Below, one piece after another: positions 43,799-53,307 of a stretch of 64,000 nt of DNA. Origin of the DNA: JAWKWH01 sp040830725 (lineage in GTDB: Bacteria > Pseudomonadota > Alphaproteobacteria > Rhizobiales > Rhizobiaceae); contig JBFOMG010000064.1 of the NCBI GenBank assembly GCA_040830725.1, forward strand, positions 1 through 64,000, written 5' to 3'. How positions within the stretch are numbered: position 1 is the stretch's first letter; each line of letters starts with the position of its first letter. The translations under genes were made by a program, and so were the position numbers. The notes beneath the pieces were generated by a model. That model saw only the letters and a program-made list of their open reading frames with translations, was not told the origin of the DNA and searched no databases.

Positions 43799-44848
43799 AT
43801 GACTGAAGACCGCATCGGACCATCGGACCGGCAGCGCGAACTTGCTGATGTAAACTTCAAGTCGCTGTCGGTCTTCATGATCGTTGCCGACGAAGGCTCG
43901 ATGGCACGGGCAACCAAGCGCCTGAAGATGAGCCCTTCGGGTGTCTCACAGCAGATATCCAACCTGGAAGCCGCTCTGGGGGTAAAGCTTTTCGATCGGA
44001 GTGCGCGGCCTATCGCCTTGACGCCGGCTGGCACATTATTGCGTCACCACGCCGATCGTATTGTTGAAGTTGTTGGTCAAGCGCAGACGGAACTGGCTGA
44101 ACTCTCGGTGGCGTCCTTGCCGGAATTCAGGCTTGGAATCATTGACGATCTTGACGCTTCCATTACGCCGGATTTGGTACGTCTGTTTCAAAGCGCCTAT
44201 CCGCGCTGTCTGATCAGTGCATCGACCGGCCGCTCGGATCATCTGACCGATGCTTTCATTGGCCGTGATCTTGATGTCGTCGTCTCGGGGCTGTTGCCGC
44301 AGGATACGCGTCGCTTTGATGTTTTTCCGATCCTGCGTGAGCCCTTCATATTGTTGACCGCAAAGGGGCATCTGAATTCTCGCACTCCGGTCCTGGATCA
44401 ACTCGCCAGCAAACCGTTCATTGGCTTTAATGACGCCATGCCGCTGGGGCGCCTGGTCAATCAACAGTTCAGGCGCGTCGGGCTCCCCATTGAGAAGCGT
44501 GTTGCCTTTGATGCGACAAGGGCAGTCCATTCCATGGTTGTTAAAAGCGGCGGATGGACTGTATCAACCCCACTTTGTGTTCTGGACAGTCCGCGGTGCA
44601 TTCCGGACCTGGAATTCGCTCCTTTGCCGTTTGCCGGCTTCAACCGTCGTATCTGGCTGATCAATCGCGTTGGTGAACTGGGAAATCTCCCTCACCGGCT
44701 GGCCGAGCAATGCCGTGATCTGATCGAGCAACAGCTCTTGCCGCAGGTCGAGCGCATTGCTCCTTTTGCTTCTGAACAATTCCAGACAATGCGGGAAACA
44801 AATGATCAGGCGGATGCTACCGTGCCGTCATCCGATGCGGCGGAATGA
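43799..44848 (+). CDS. LysR-type regulator next to betaine transport genes
   Basis: LysR-family transcription factor, 349 aa. HTH at ~18-75 (MARATKRLKMSPSGVSQQI...) and a substrate-binding domain from ~105 (FRLGIIDDLD). It has about 40 residues beyond the usual C-terminus. It follows the permease gene by only 12 bases in the same direction, so it may be the operon's last gene. Its final 32 bases overlap the end of the convergent MttB-like gene. It probably controls the transporter or the methyltransferase/dehydrogenase genes. Confidence 0.87.
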   Translation: MTEDRIGPSDRQRELADVNFKSLSVFMIVADEGSMARATKRLKMSPSGVSQQISNLEAALGVKLFDRSARPIALTPAGTLLRHHADRIVEVVGQAQTELAELSVASLPEFRLGIIDDLDASITPDLVRLFQSAYPRCLISASTGRSDHLTDAFIGRDLDVVVSGLLPQDTRRFDVFPILREPFILLTAKGHLNSRTPVLDQLASKPFIGFNDAMPLGRLVNQQFRRVGLPIEKRVAFDATRAVHSMVVKSGGWTVSTPLCVLDSPRCIPDLEFAPLPFAGFNRRIWLINRVGELGNLPHRLAEQCRDLIEQQLLPQVERIAPFASEQFQTMRETNDQADATVPSSDAAE

Positions 44849-46376
44849 CGATCTTGTAGCGTTCGCGAATTTGATTATCCACTGCCGGATCGATATGGGC
44901 CGGGAAATGCTTTGAAAGTGTCTCTCGGGCCTTTTCTCTTGTCCTTGCCCAAAAGTCCGGCGCGCCCGCTTCTTCCCAGACTCGCGGTGCATTCCGGTCA
45001 GCGAGTTCCGGATAATAGTAGTCTCGCTGCATCGCCGCCATGGTGTGAGCAGAGCCGAGAAAATGACCTTCTTCTGCGATCACCTCGGCAATTGCGTCGA
45101 GGCCGATCAATTCATCGTTTACCTCCACGCCGCGTATGAGCCGGTTTACGTGGCCGAGCATCTCGTTGTCTGCAACGAAAGCCTCGAACGAAGCGCCCAG
45201 CAGGCTCGCCATCATGCCGGAGGATTCATAGACCATGTTGGCACCGGCAAGACCCGCCGCCAGCGCGGCAAGCGCCTTTTCGGACCCCATCTGTGCGTCA
45301 ACGGCTTTGGCATCCGACATTGAGCTGGCAACTCCGGTCGGCAGACCGAGCCAGTTGCCAATTTGGGCGGACGCTGCATTCAGAACACTGATCTCGCCGC
45401 CTCCGCCACAGAAAGCGCCGGTTCTTAAATCGATAACCAGCGGCCAGTTTGAGAATATCATCGGATAGCCCGGCGCAAACAGGTTCACCAGCGCCAAAGC
45501 GGCAAGCGTCTCTGCCGTTGTCTGTGCGAGCATTCCGGCAAGCGTGGCCGGAGCGGTTGCTCCCGATTGTGCAGCGATGATCGCATTGATCGGCACACCA
45601 CGCCGGATACAGGCAAGCGTAACCTCGACTGCATCTTCACCAAAGCGAAGCGGTGAGATGACGGGACTGATATGCGCCTTGCAAAACGGCTTTTCGGCAA
45701 ACTTTCCCTCCCCGCCAAGCACCATGTCGAACATGTCCACGATCGGTTCGACGGTTTCGGCGATGGTAAAACTGGTGCCGACCGGCTTGGTGGTGCCGCT
45801 GGCTATGACGTAAGCGGTATTGATGTCGAGTGCCTGAAGGTCTTCAACGTCGGTCGCGACACAGCAACGGGTGAACCAGCTTACGTTGTCGAGCGTGTCG
45901 GCCAGCCGGGTAAAATCATACAGATCAGCAAGCGTTGATGGACGGTAGGTTCCCTCGTCAATGTCGAGGGTCTGGACCGCGGCTCCACCGGTACCAAAGT
46001 AAACCCGGTCACCGCCAATCTCGAAATCGTGCTTCGGGTCCTGCCCGTGGAAGACAAACCCTTTGGCCGCGCCTTCAATTATGTCTTCTATCATGGATCG
46101 CGGAAAACGCAGCCTGCCGTCCTCGCCGAAATCTGCGCCGTTTTCAACCGCTTTCTCCGCCAGAACGGCAGGAACCTCACCCATGCCTAATTTTTCAAGG
46201 ATTGTGAAAGCTGAATCGCAGATCTGCCGCAATCCGTCTTCGCTAAGGGGTCGGAACGCGCCGCCCCTTTGCCCGGAAGGTGCGGGATTGACAGTCGGGT
46301 CGCCGCCAAGACGCGCTGCCAGGCGCGCCGCCCGGCCCTGATTTCGCCTGCCTATCCTTGTTTCTTCGCTGGTCAT
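44817..46376 (-). CDS. Trimethylamine methyltransferase family protein (MttB-like, non-pyrrolysine)
   Basis: MttB-superfamily methyltransferase, 519 aa, full length without an in-frame stop, so it lacks the pyrrolysine of archaeal trimethylamine enzymes. Non-Pyl members characterised elsewhere act on glycine betaine (MtgB), proline betaine (MtpB) or carnitine-like amines and pass the methyl group to a corrinoid protein. The family pattern includes GTSFTIAETVEPI, CKAHISPVISPL and ESSGMMASLLGAS. It is divergent from the dimethylglycine/sarcosine dehydrogenase gene, with 186 bases between starts, and next to the betaine importer. No corrinoid protein gene is in the window. The substrate is inferred. 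Confidence 0.87.
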   Translation of the reverse strand: MTSEETRIGRRNQGRAARLAARLGGDPTVNPAPSGQRGGAFRPLSEDGLRQICDSAFTILEKLGMGEVPAVLAEKAVENGADFGEDGRLRFPRSMIEDIIEGAAKGFVFHGQDPKHDFEIGGDRVYFGTGGAAVQTLDIDEGTYRPSTLADLYDFTRLADTLDNVSWFTRCCVATDVEDLQALDINTAYVIASGTTKPVGTSFTIAETVEPIVDMFDMVLGGEGKFAEKPFCKAHISPVISPLRFGEDAVEVTLACIRRGVPINAIIAAQSGATAPATLAGMLAQTTAETLAALALVNLFAPGYPMIFSNWPLVIDLRTGAFCGGGGEISVLNAASAQIGNWLGLPTGVASSMSDAKAVDAQMGSEKALAALAAGLAGANMVYESSGMMASLLGASFEAFVADNEMLGHVNRLIRGVEVNDELIGLDAIAEVIAEEGHFLGSAHTMAAMQRDYYYPELADRNAPRVWEEAGAPDFWARTREKARETLSKHFPAHIDPAVDNQIRERYKIVIPPHRMTAR

Positions 46377-46562
46377 CTATCCCCGCAGAATCTTCAAAAT
46401 CATTATGGCCCGACCGGCAATATCGGCAATTATCCCCACACTTGTTCAGTGTTTTCGCATATGCCGGTTCATTTTTCTGAATACTTTCAAACCTGTTGCA
46501 TTCCGCTCTGACGGTCCAACACACTGTGCTCCAAATGGTCAATGTGTTCTGGAACGATCGCG

Positions 46563-48983
46563 ATGACGGTACATAAACAGGTTGTGGTGATAGGCGGCGG
46601 AATTGCCGGATGTTCAACGCTTTACCATCTGACGCAGGAGGGCATAACCGATGCGTTACTGCTCGAGCGCGACGAGCTGACATCCGGCACCACCTGGCAC
46701 TCCGCAGCCCAGGTAACCAATTTTGGTGCGGTCCAGACAATGGTCGGCCTGAAAAGCCATTCCATACGCCTCTACAAAGAGCTTGCGGACGACCCGGACT
46801 ACCCCATCAACTATCACCATGGCACAGGTGGTATCCGCCTGGCGTCGACGCAGGATCATCTTGATGGTTATCAGCATTTCAGGAGTCTGGCCCGCGGAAT
46901 GGGCGTGGAATTTGAAATCATTGATGCGGAAGAATGTAAAAAACGCCATCCGCTGATCACGACAGATAACCTGCTTGGTGCGCTTTGGGATCCGCTGGAT
47001 GGCGATATCGACCCGGCGCAGCTTTGCCAGGCGCTGGCGCGAAGGGCCCGTAAGGCCGGAGCGCAGGTGAAACGGTTTTCGCCGGTCACCGGATTGACGG
47101 AAAAGCCGGATGGAAGCTGGATCGTCCACACCGGAGACGACGAAATTCACTGTGAAGTCATCGTCAATGCAGGTGGATATCGCTGCAACGAAATTGGCGA
47201 GATGATGGGTGTTGAACTGCCCGTCGCGTCGATGGAGCACCAGTATTTGCTTACGGAACCGATTTCCGAAATCGAACAACTGGATTTCAGGGTTCCCCTC
47301 ATCCGCTGCCCGACCGATGATTTCTACTCCCGTCAGGAAAAGAACGGCCTGTTGTTGGGATTTTATGAACAGGACTGCCGTACTTGGGGCCTGGAGGGCA
47401 TCGACCCCGGCTTCACCATGGCGCTTTGCCCCGATGATCTCGATCGGGTGATCGATGTGATGGATGGAGCATTCGCCCGCTTGCCCTGCCTGCAGACTGC
47501 CGGCATTCACAGTGTGATCAACGGACCAATCACCTATACGCCGGACGGTTTGCCACTCGTCGGCCCGATAGCGGGAAAACGTAACGCCTATTGTATCACC
47601 GGACTTCGTGCGGGCCTCGGCGAGGGCGGTGGGCATGGCTGGTTGCTGGCCCAGATCATTGCCCATGGTGAAGCATGTTACGATACATGGTGTCTCGATC
47701 CCCGCCGGTTCACCCGCTACGCGGACGTTCAATATACCGCGCTCAAGGCTATCGAGGACTACCAGAACGAATTCCGTTTCCACATGCCGCACGAGCACCG
47801 TCCGGCGGGAAGGCTGCAAAAGACTACGCCACTTTATGGCCAGTTGCAGGAGCTGGGTGCCGAGTTCGCGACCGTGAATGGTTGGGAGCGGGCTGACTTC
47901 TACAAGCCGTCTCAGGCGTTTGAGGAAAAACATTCATTCCGGTTCAACAACACGTTCGATGTTGTTGCTGCAGAAGTTAATGCTGTCCGGAATGCAGTCG
48001 GCATCATGGAAGTCTCCGGCTTCAACCGATACGAATTAGCCGGGGAGGGATTGCATGAATGGCTCGACGGGATCATGTGTTCCCGCATCAACCGCAAGGT
48101 TGGCAAAGTCGGCCTTTCCTATTTTCTGAACAGGGATGGCAACGTAAAGGGTGAAGCGACGCTCGCCAATCTGCCGGACGGGCGCATTTGGTACGGCTCG
48201 GCCGCGGCAGCTGAAGATCACGATATGGACTGGCTGCGCCAGTTCCTGCCGGGTGATGGCTCGATCCGGATAAACAGTCTGACAAACGAGTACACGATTC
48301 TTGTGGTGGCTGGCCCGCGGTCGCGAGATCTGTTGCGCATGGCTGCGCCGAATGAAGTTTGGGCGAGCGACGGATTTCCCTGGCTCAGTGTCCGCGAGAT
48401 AGAGATGACCGGCGCGAAAATAATCGCCATGTCGGTGTCGTTTTCCGGTGAACTCGCATGGGAGCTGCACGTCAAAAACGAGGATCTCGCCGCTGTCTTT
48501 GACCATTTGTGGGCATGCGGTGGCGAGTTTGGGCTTCGGCCGTTTGGGCTGCGGGCCACTGAATCCATGCGCATCGAGAAAGGGTACCGCCACTGGAAGG
48601 CTGATCTGATTACCGAATTTGATCCGCTGGAAAGCGCATTGAACCGCTTTGTCGACCTGAACAAGGAATTTTTCGGCAAGGAAGGGGTGAACAAACGCGA
48701 GCTGGCCGGCCCAAGGCGAATATTTGTGTCGCTTGAAATTGACAACCGGGATGCGCCGGCTCATCCCGGAGACTCGGTCGTGCACAATGGTGAGGTCGTT
48801 GGTACCGTAACATCGGCTGCCTGGGGGCATCGTGTCGGCAAAAATCTGGCGATGGGATATGTTGATCCCGACTACTCCAAAATTGGCGCAAGATTGGGTG
48901 TCGAACTGATTGGCGAAATAGTTCCTGCCGTTGTTTGTCCGTCCTGCCAATACGATCCGGAATACACGAATGTTCGCTGTTAA
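46563..48983 (+). CDS. Dimethylglycine/sarcosine dehydrogenase-like flavoprotein with GcvT domain
   Basis: Two-domain demethylase, 806 aa. The N-terminal DAO-type FAD domain has VVVIGGGIAGCSTLYHL (residues 7-23). His46 in SGTTWHSAA matches the histidine that binds FAD covalently in mitochondrial sarcosine and dimethylglycine dehydrogenases. The C-terminal half (~430-800) is an aminomethyltransferase (GcvT) fold that would transfer the released one-carbon unit to tetrahydrofolate. The ATG at 46563 is used, since the FAD fold starts at once; a frame 7 codons longer is less likely. Together with the MttB homologue it would complete stepwise N-demethylation of a betaine to glycine. Confidence 0.9.
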   Translation: MTVHKQVVVIGGGIAGCSTLYHLTQEGITDALLLERDELTSGTTWHSAAQVTNFGAVQTMVGLKSHSIRLYKELADDPDYPINYHHGTGGIRLASTQDHLDGYQHFRSLARGMGVEFEIIDAEECKKRHPLITTDNLLGALWDPLDGDIDPAQLCQALARRARKAGAQVKRFSPVTGLTEKPDGSWIVHTGDDEIHCEVIVNAGGYRCNEIGEMMGVELPVASMEHQYLLTEPISEIEQLDFRVPLIRCPTDDFYSRQEKNGLLLGFYEQDCRTWGLEGIDPGFTMALCPDDLDRVIDVMDGAFARLPCLQTAGIHSVINGPITYTPDGLPLVGPIAGKRNAYCITGLRAGLGEGGGHGWLLAQIIAHGEACYDTWCLDPRRFTRYADVQYTALKAIEDYQNEFRFHMPHEHRPAGRLQKTTPLYGQLQELGAEFATVNGWERADFYKPSQAFEEKHSFRFNNTFDVVAAEVNAVRNAVGIMEVSGFNRYELAGEGLHEWLDGIMCSRINRKVGKVGLSYFLNRDGNVKGEATLANLPDGRIWYGSAAAAEDHDMDWLRQFLPGDGSIRINSLTNEYTILVVAGPRSRDLLRMAAPNEVWASDGFPWLSVREIEMTGAKIIAMSVSFSGELAWELHVKNEDLAAVFDHLWACGGEFGLRPFGLRATESMRIEKGYRHWKADLITEFDPLESALNRFVDLNKEFFGKEGVNKRELAGPRRIFVSLEIDNRDAPAHPGDSVVHNGEVVGTVTSAAWGHRVGKNLAMGYVDPDYSKIGARLGVELIGEIVPAVVCPSCQYDPEYTNVRC

Positions 48984-50171
<1,188 letters not shown>

Positions 50172-50600
50172 ATGACCAAAAAAAATTCCGTAGCTTTCGC
50201 AGGTTCATCTATCCGGCATGTTATGGCTGGTCTTACCGTGGTCGCGTGCGCAGCGATATTTATATTTGCCCCCGCCGCATCAGCATCGCCGCTGGGCAAG
50301 GGGAAATTTCGCGGTGCGACCGGGCATGTCACCAGTGGATCGGTCTCCGTCAGGGAACAGGCCGGCCGGTATGTGATCGAGCTCGCCAGCAATTTCAGCC
50401 TTGATGGCGCTCCCGACCCTTATGTTGCGCTGGGAAAGGGATCCGGACTTGTAAGTGGCGGTTTAATCGCAGTTTTGAAGTCGAATACGGGCAAGCAGCG
50501 ATACGCGGTCAAGATCACGCCGGCGCTACAAGGTGCAACGGAAGTCATAATCTGGTGCAAGAAATTCTCCGTTCCTATCGGTGTTGCGCCCATCCGTTAG
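50172..50600 (+). CDS. Exported DM13-domain protein
   Basis: Small exported protein, 142 aa. A long signal peptide or membrane anchor (~16-40, HVMAGLTVVACAAIFIFAPAAS region, cleavage near ASA|S) is followed by a single DM13 domain (GKFRGATGHVTSG..., LASNFSLDGAPDPYVALGKG, ... ending VIIWCKKFSVPIGVAP). DM13 is a putative redox or electron-transfer domain with a conserved cysteine; here the cysteine lies in IIWCKKF. It is 6 bases upstream of the CYTH gene, so probably co-transcribed. Function not known. Confidence 0.78.
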   Translation: MTKKNSVAFAGSSIRHVMAGLTVVACAAIFIFAPAASASPLGKGKFRGATGHVTSGSVSVREQAGRYVIELASNFSLDGAPDPYVALGKGSGLVSGGLIAVLKSNTGKQRYAVKITPALQGATEVIIWCKKFSVPIGVAPIR

Positions 50601-50606
50601 TTACCC

Positions 50607-51188
50607 ATGCCAAAGGCTGAAATTACATCAAAAGGCATGTTGTGTGATCCCGGCGATCATTTCTCCGGGAGGTTCGAAGCCGAGCGGAAATACAGGGTTT
50701 CCGATCTCGACGAATTTCGGCGGTTGCTTGCGGAAGCAGGAGCAGTTCCATTCGCGCTGGAAAACCGGGAAACCGACATTTTCTTGGATACTGAAAACAG
50801 CCTGCTTCAAATGGCCGGCCGCCAAATGGTTCTTCGCCACATGGTCCCGTCGGATCGAGTGTTATGGATCATCAAAGGGCTGCGCAGAGATGAATGTGCC
50901 GCTGTCGATATGTCAGATTTCGATAAAGCGCGCGCGATGTTTGTCTCACTGGGCTATCGCGAGACCGGAACGCTGGAAAAATTCCGTGACATATACTTCA
51001 TGGACACGATGCATATCACCCTGGACAGGGTCCCTGAACTCGGCGATTTTGTTGAAGTTTCCGCCATGACCGACGATGAGGCGGCGCTCGAACGGTTGCT
51101 GCGTGATATAGACGAACTGGCAACGCGGTTTGGCATGACATCAAGTATCCGGGAGATGCGCTCTTATCGCGAACTGCTTGGAGCCTGA
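50607..51188 (+). CDS. CYTH-domain protein (class IV adenylate cyclase-like)
   Basis: CYTH/triphosphate tunnel enzyme, 193 aa. The N-terminal EAERKYRV is the ExExK signature. Further charged strands (LRHMV, IKGLR, DRVPELGDFVEV) form the expected tunnel, and an acidic FLDTEN segment sits in the family position. Such proteins make cAMP from ATP, hydrolyse thiamine triphosphate or cleave tripolyphosphate; the activity here cannot be assigned. The ATG at 50607 has no clear ribosome site; an ATG at 50637 is in frame and still before the signature. Confidence 0.8.
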   Translation: MPKAEITSKGMLCDPGDHFSGRFEAERKYRVSDLDEFRRLLAEAGAVPFALENRETDIFLDTENSLLQMAGRQMVLRHMVPSDRVLWIIKGLRRDECAAVDMSDFDKARAMFVSLGYRETGTLEKFRDIYFMDTMHITLDRVPELGDFVEVSAMTDDEAALERLLRDIDELATRFGMTSSIREMRSYRELLGA

Positions 51189-51218
51189 AATTGAACCGCG
51201 CTATGGCCCAATCCAGTT

Positions 51219-52031
51219 TTACTGGATCTGTTGCCAGATTTTTTCGCCGATCAGGCAATCATATCCGGTCTCGGCGGCTCCTTTGAATGATGCCCGAATG
51301 ACCGGCAACTCTGTGGGCTCTGCAAGGTCCAAAACCAGTTTCTGGCGCACCGCGGCCGGAAACTGTTCCCAGTCATATACAGGAACCACGAAGGCGCCCG
51401 GACCACCGATTACACAGTTGCGGTAGTAATCATCGAGATCCTCAAGCGTAAACTGGCTACCCATTCCCTCGCGCGTCATCAATGGAAGTCCATTGATGAC
51501 GATTCCACGCGCCAGCGCGTCGTCGCGGGCACCGGTCACCGGGCGGCCCTGGTTGTTGGGACCGTCACCGGAAATGTCCACGATGTGCCGGTTGGAAATG
51601 AAGCCATTGCCTTCAAACTGGCCTGCGGCATAGTCCAGTGCACCTGAGATGGAGGTTCGCCGCATTGCCGTGTTGAACTCGGCGGTGAGACGGTCTGCAA
51701 AGTCCTCCGCCTCCTGTTGATTGCTTATCAGCGTCCAGTCGACGATTACGCGTTGCGAAAAATTGCCGGCCCACTCAACATAGGTGACCGCCACACGACC
51801 GAGCAATCCTTTGCGAATTGCCGAGACGACCTCCCGGCTGGTCAAAGCTTCAGCGTAGCCCCGGCGCTGGATTTCCAGTTCGCGCGGCGTCATGGAACGC
51901 GACACATCGACTGCGAGGAAGAGCTCTGCGTCAACCTCCAGTTCGGATGCGGCAGCAACCGGTGAGGACAGCAAGCCTGCCCAGACGAACATCTGAGAGA
52001 TTGCCCGAAAAATTCTGGCGCAGCCCGGCAT
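51219..52031 (-). CDS. DUF1194 (von Willebrand factor A-like) exported protein
   Basis: Predicted periplasmic protein, 270 aa. The ATG at 52031 (GGAG 8 bases upstream) gives a signal peptide ending PVAAA. The mature part begins with a VWA-type metal-binding motif, VDVSRSM (DxSxS), followed by VDISGDGPNNQGRP, the pattern of DUF1194 proteins common in alphaproteobacteria. Its function is unknown; VWA domains usually mediate protein contact. It converges on the CYTH gene, with 30 bases between stops. Confidence 0.85.
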   Translation of the reverse strand: MPGCARIFRAISQMFVWAGLLSSPVAAASELEVDAELFLAVDVSRSMTPRELEIQRRGYAEALTSREVVSAIRKGLLGRVAVTYVEWAGNFSQRVIVDWTLISNQQEAEDFADRLTAEFNTAMRRTSISGALDYAAGQFEGNGFISNRHIVDISGDGPNNQGRPVTGARDDALARGIVINGLPLMTREGMGSQFTLEDLDDYYRNCVIGGPGAFVVPVYDWEQFPAAVRQKLVLDLAEPTELPVIRASFKGAAETGYDCLIGEKIWQQIQ

Positions 52032-52179
52032 AAGTTGGCTCCGGCAAAGTTCCAATTTCCACCGCTCGCGGACCCACGGTGCGTTCCCGGGAACCATAAC
52101 ACATAGGGGAGCGAGCTAGGGCGTTTTGCAGTTTCTTTGAACCGCAACAACGCCTTTATCCGATTGCAACCATGGATGC

Positions 52180-52215
52180 ATTTTTCGCTCCTTTGACTCC
52201 GTTTGAGCGAAAAAT
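52180..52215. repeat. Long palindrome between dtd and the DUF1194 gene
   Basis: A perfect 11-base dyad, ATTTTTCGCTC (52180-52190) and GAGCGAAAAAT (52205-52215), with a 14-base loop. It lies downstream of dtd. In both directions the 3' arm ends in A-rich sequence, so it does not fit a classic intrinsic terminator. A second, imperfect hairpin lies at about 52119-52155. Confidence 0.55.
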
Positions 52216-52238
52216 ACCTTAGATCAGATTGTCGCGAT

Positions 52239-52682
52239 CTATTTAGCTTCCGTGTCGATCCAGATGGTCACAGGACCGTCATTGACGAGATCGATTTTCA
52301 TATCAGCCCCGAAAACACCGTTTTCGACCGGGACACCGTGACCCCGCAATTGATCGGAAAAATGCTGATAGAGGCGATTTCCCTCGTCCGGCGCCGCCGC
52401 AGTTGAAAAACCCGGCCGGTTGCCTTTGGTCTCGGCGGCCAAAGTGAACTGACTGACCACCAGGGCTGAACCGCCAGTGTCGATAAGCGAACGGTTCATC
52501 CGCCCATCTTCATCCTTGAATATGCGAAGATTGGCGGTTTTTCGTGCCAGCCACTCCGATTGGGCATCGCTGTCCGCCCGCATGGCGCAGACAAGCACCA
52601 ACAATCCGGGACCAATCTGCCCGGTGGTATCGCCATCCACTGTGACAGAAGCCTTGGAAACCCGTTGAATCAGTGCGCGCAT
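52239..52682 (-). CDS. dtd: D-aminoacyl-tRNA deacylase
   Basis: Removes D-amino acids wrongly attached to tRNA (D-Tyr-tRNA deacylase, Dtd), 147 aa, the usual length. The N-terminal MRALIQRVSKASV, the catalytic SQFTLAAETKGNRPGFS region and the GxP motif region near the C-terminus match the family. The ATG at 52682 is chosen because homology starts exactly there; a longer frame upstream covers the divergent DM13 gene's promoter. It reads as a single gene. Confidence 0.95.
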   Translation of the reverse strand: MRALIQRVSKASVTVDGDTTGQIGPGLLVLVCAMRADSDAQSEWLARKTANLRIFKDEDGRMNRSLIDTGGSALVVSQFTLAAETKGNRPGFSTAAAPDEGNRLYQHFSDQLRGHGVPVENGVFGADMKIDLVNDGPVTIWIDTEAK

Positions 52683-52821
52683 GAGATTTTCCTGTGGTGC
52701 CTTCTTTTCAGAGCAAGTCAGATTAGTGGAAACAGATGTGTGAACCGAGTTCAATAGCCTGACGAGACAATGGCGTGATATGCTCGGCGCCAAATATCGA
52801 TTCAGACCGAAGGGTTCAGAC

Positions 52822-53307
52822 ATGTGGCGTTGGCTGGCAGTGTTCTTTTTTGGAGGCATATTCGGAACCGCGTTCGGGATTGCTGTCGGTTTTTTTGCAT
52901 TTCCCTATGTGTTTCCGCCGCCACCGGCAAAGGAAGCGCTCTCCGCGGAGGCTGCCGGTCCGGCGGTCGCGACCGGCACGTTCATCCACGCCAATCCGTC
53001 TGACCCAATTCACTACGGCAGCGGCAATGTGCGGGTATTCGAGAATCTTGTCTATCTTGATGACGATTTCGAGGTTGGCCCAGGACCGGCATTTCATGTC
53101 TACCTGGTGCCGAAACAAGGCATCCGCCAATCGTCGGATGTCAAAGACACCATGTTCATTGACTTGGGCAAATTGCGCGCTTTCAAGGGAAGCCAAAACT
53201 ATGAGATTCCGGCGGGTGTGAACTTGTCTGATTATCCGAGCGTGGTGATCTGGTGCCGGCAATTCGGTGTTTTGATTTCTCCGGCTGATCTGAAGTTTTC
53301 AGGCTGA
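52822..53307 (+). CDS. Membrane-anchored DM13-domain protein
   Basis: 161 aa. An N-terminal membrane segment (residues ~3-28, glycine- and phenylalanine-rich) is followed by a proline-rich linker (PPPPAKEA) and a DM13 domain (GTFIHANPSDPIHYGSGNVRV..., GPAFHVYLVP..., ending VVIWCRQFGVLISPADL). The domain's conserved cysteine is in IWCRQF. The start is the ATG at 52822, with AAGGG upstream. It is a paralogue of the DM13 protein at 50172-50600, but with a different membrane anchor. Its stop overlaps the end of the convergent CobW-type gene by 9 bases. Confidence 0.82.
   Translation: MWRWLAVFFFGGIFGTAFGIAVGFFAFPYVFPPPPAKEALSAEAAGPAVATGTFIHANPSDPIHYGSGNVRVFENLVYLDDDFEVGPGPAFHVYLVPKQGIRQSSDVKDTMFIDLGKLRAFKGSQNYEIPAGVNLSDYPSVVIWCRQFGVLISPADLKFSG

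Noticed and set aside
44817..46376. MttB homologue as a pyrrolysine-containing trimethylamine methyltransferase
   Set aside because: The frame has no internal TAG and no Pyl genes are nearby, so it belongs to the non-pyrrolysine branch.
46656..47933. A 425-codon open frame on the minus strand
   Set aside because: Antisense shadow of the dimethylglycine/sarcosine dehydrogenase-like gene.
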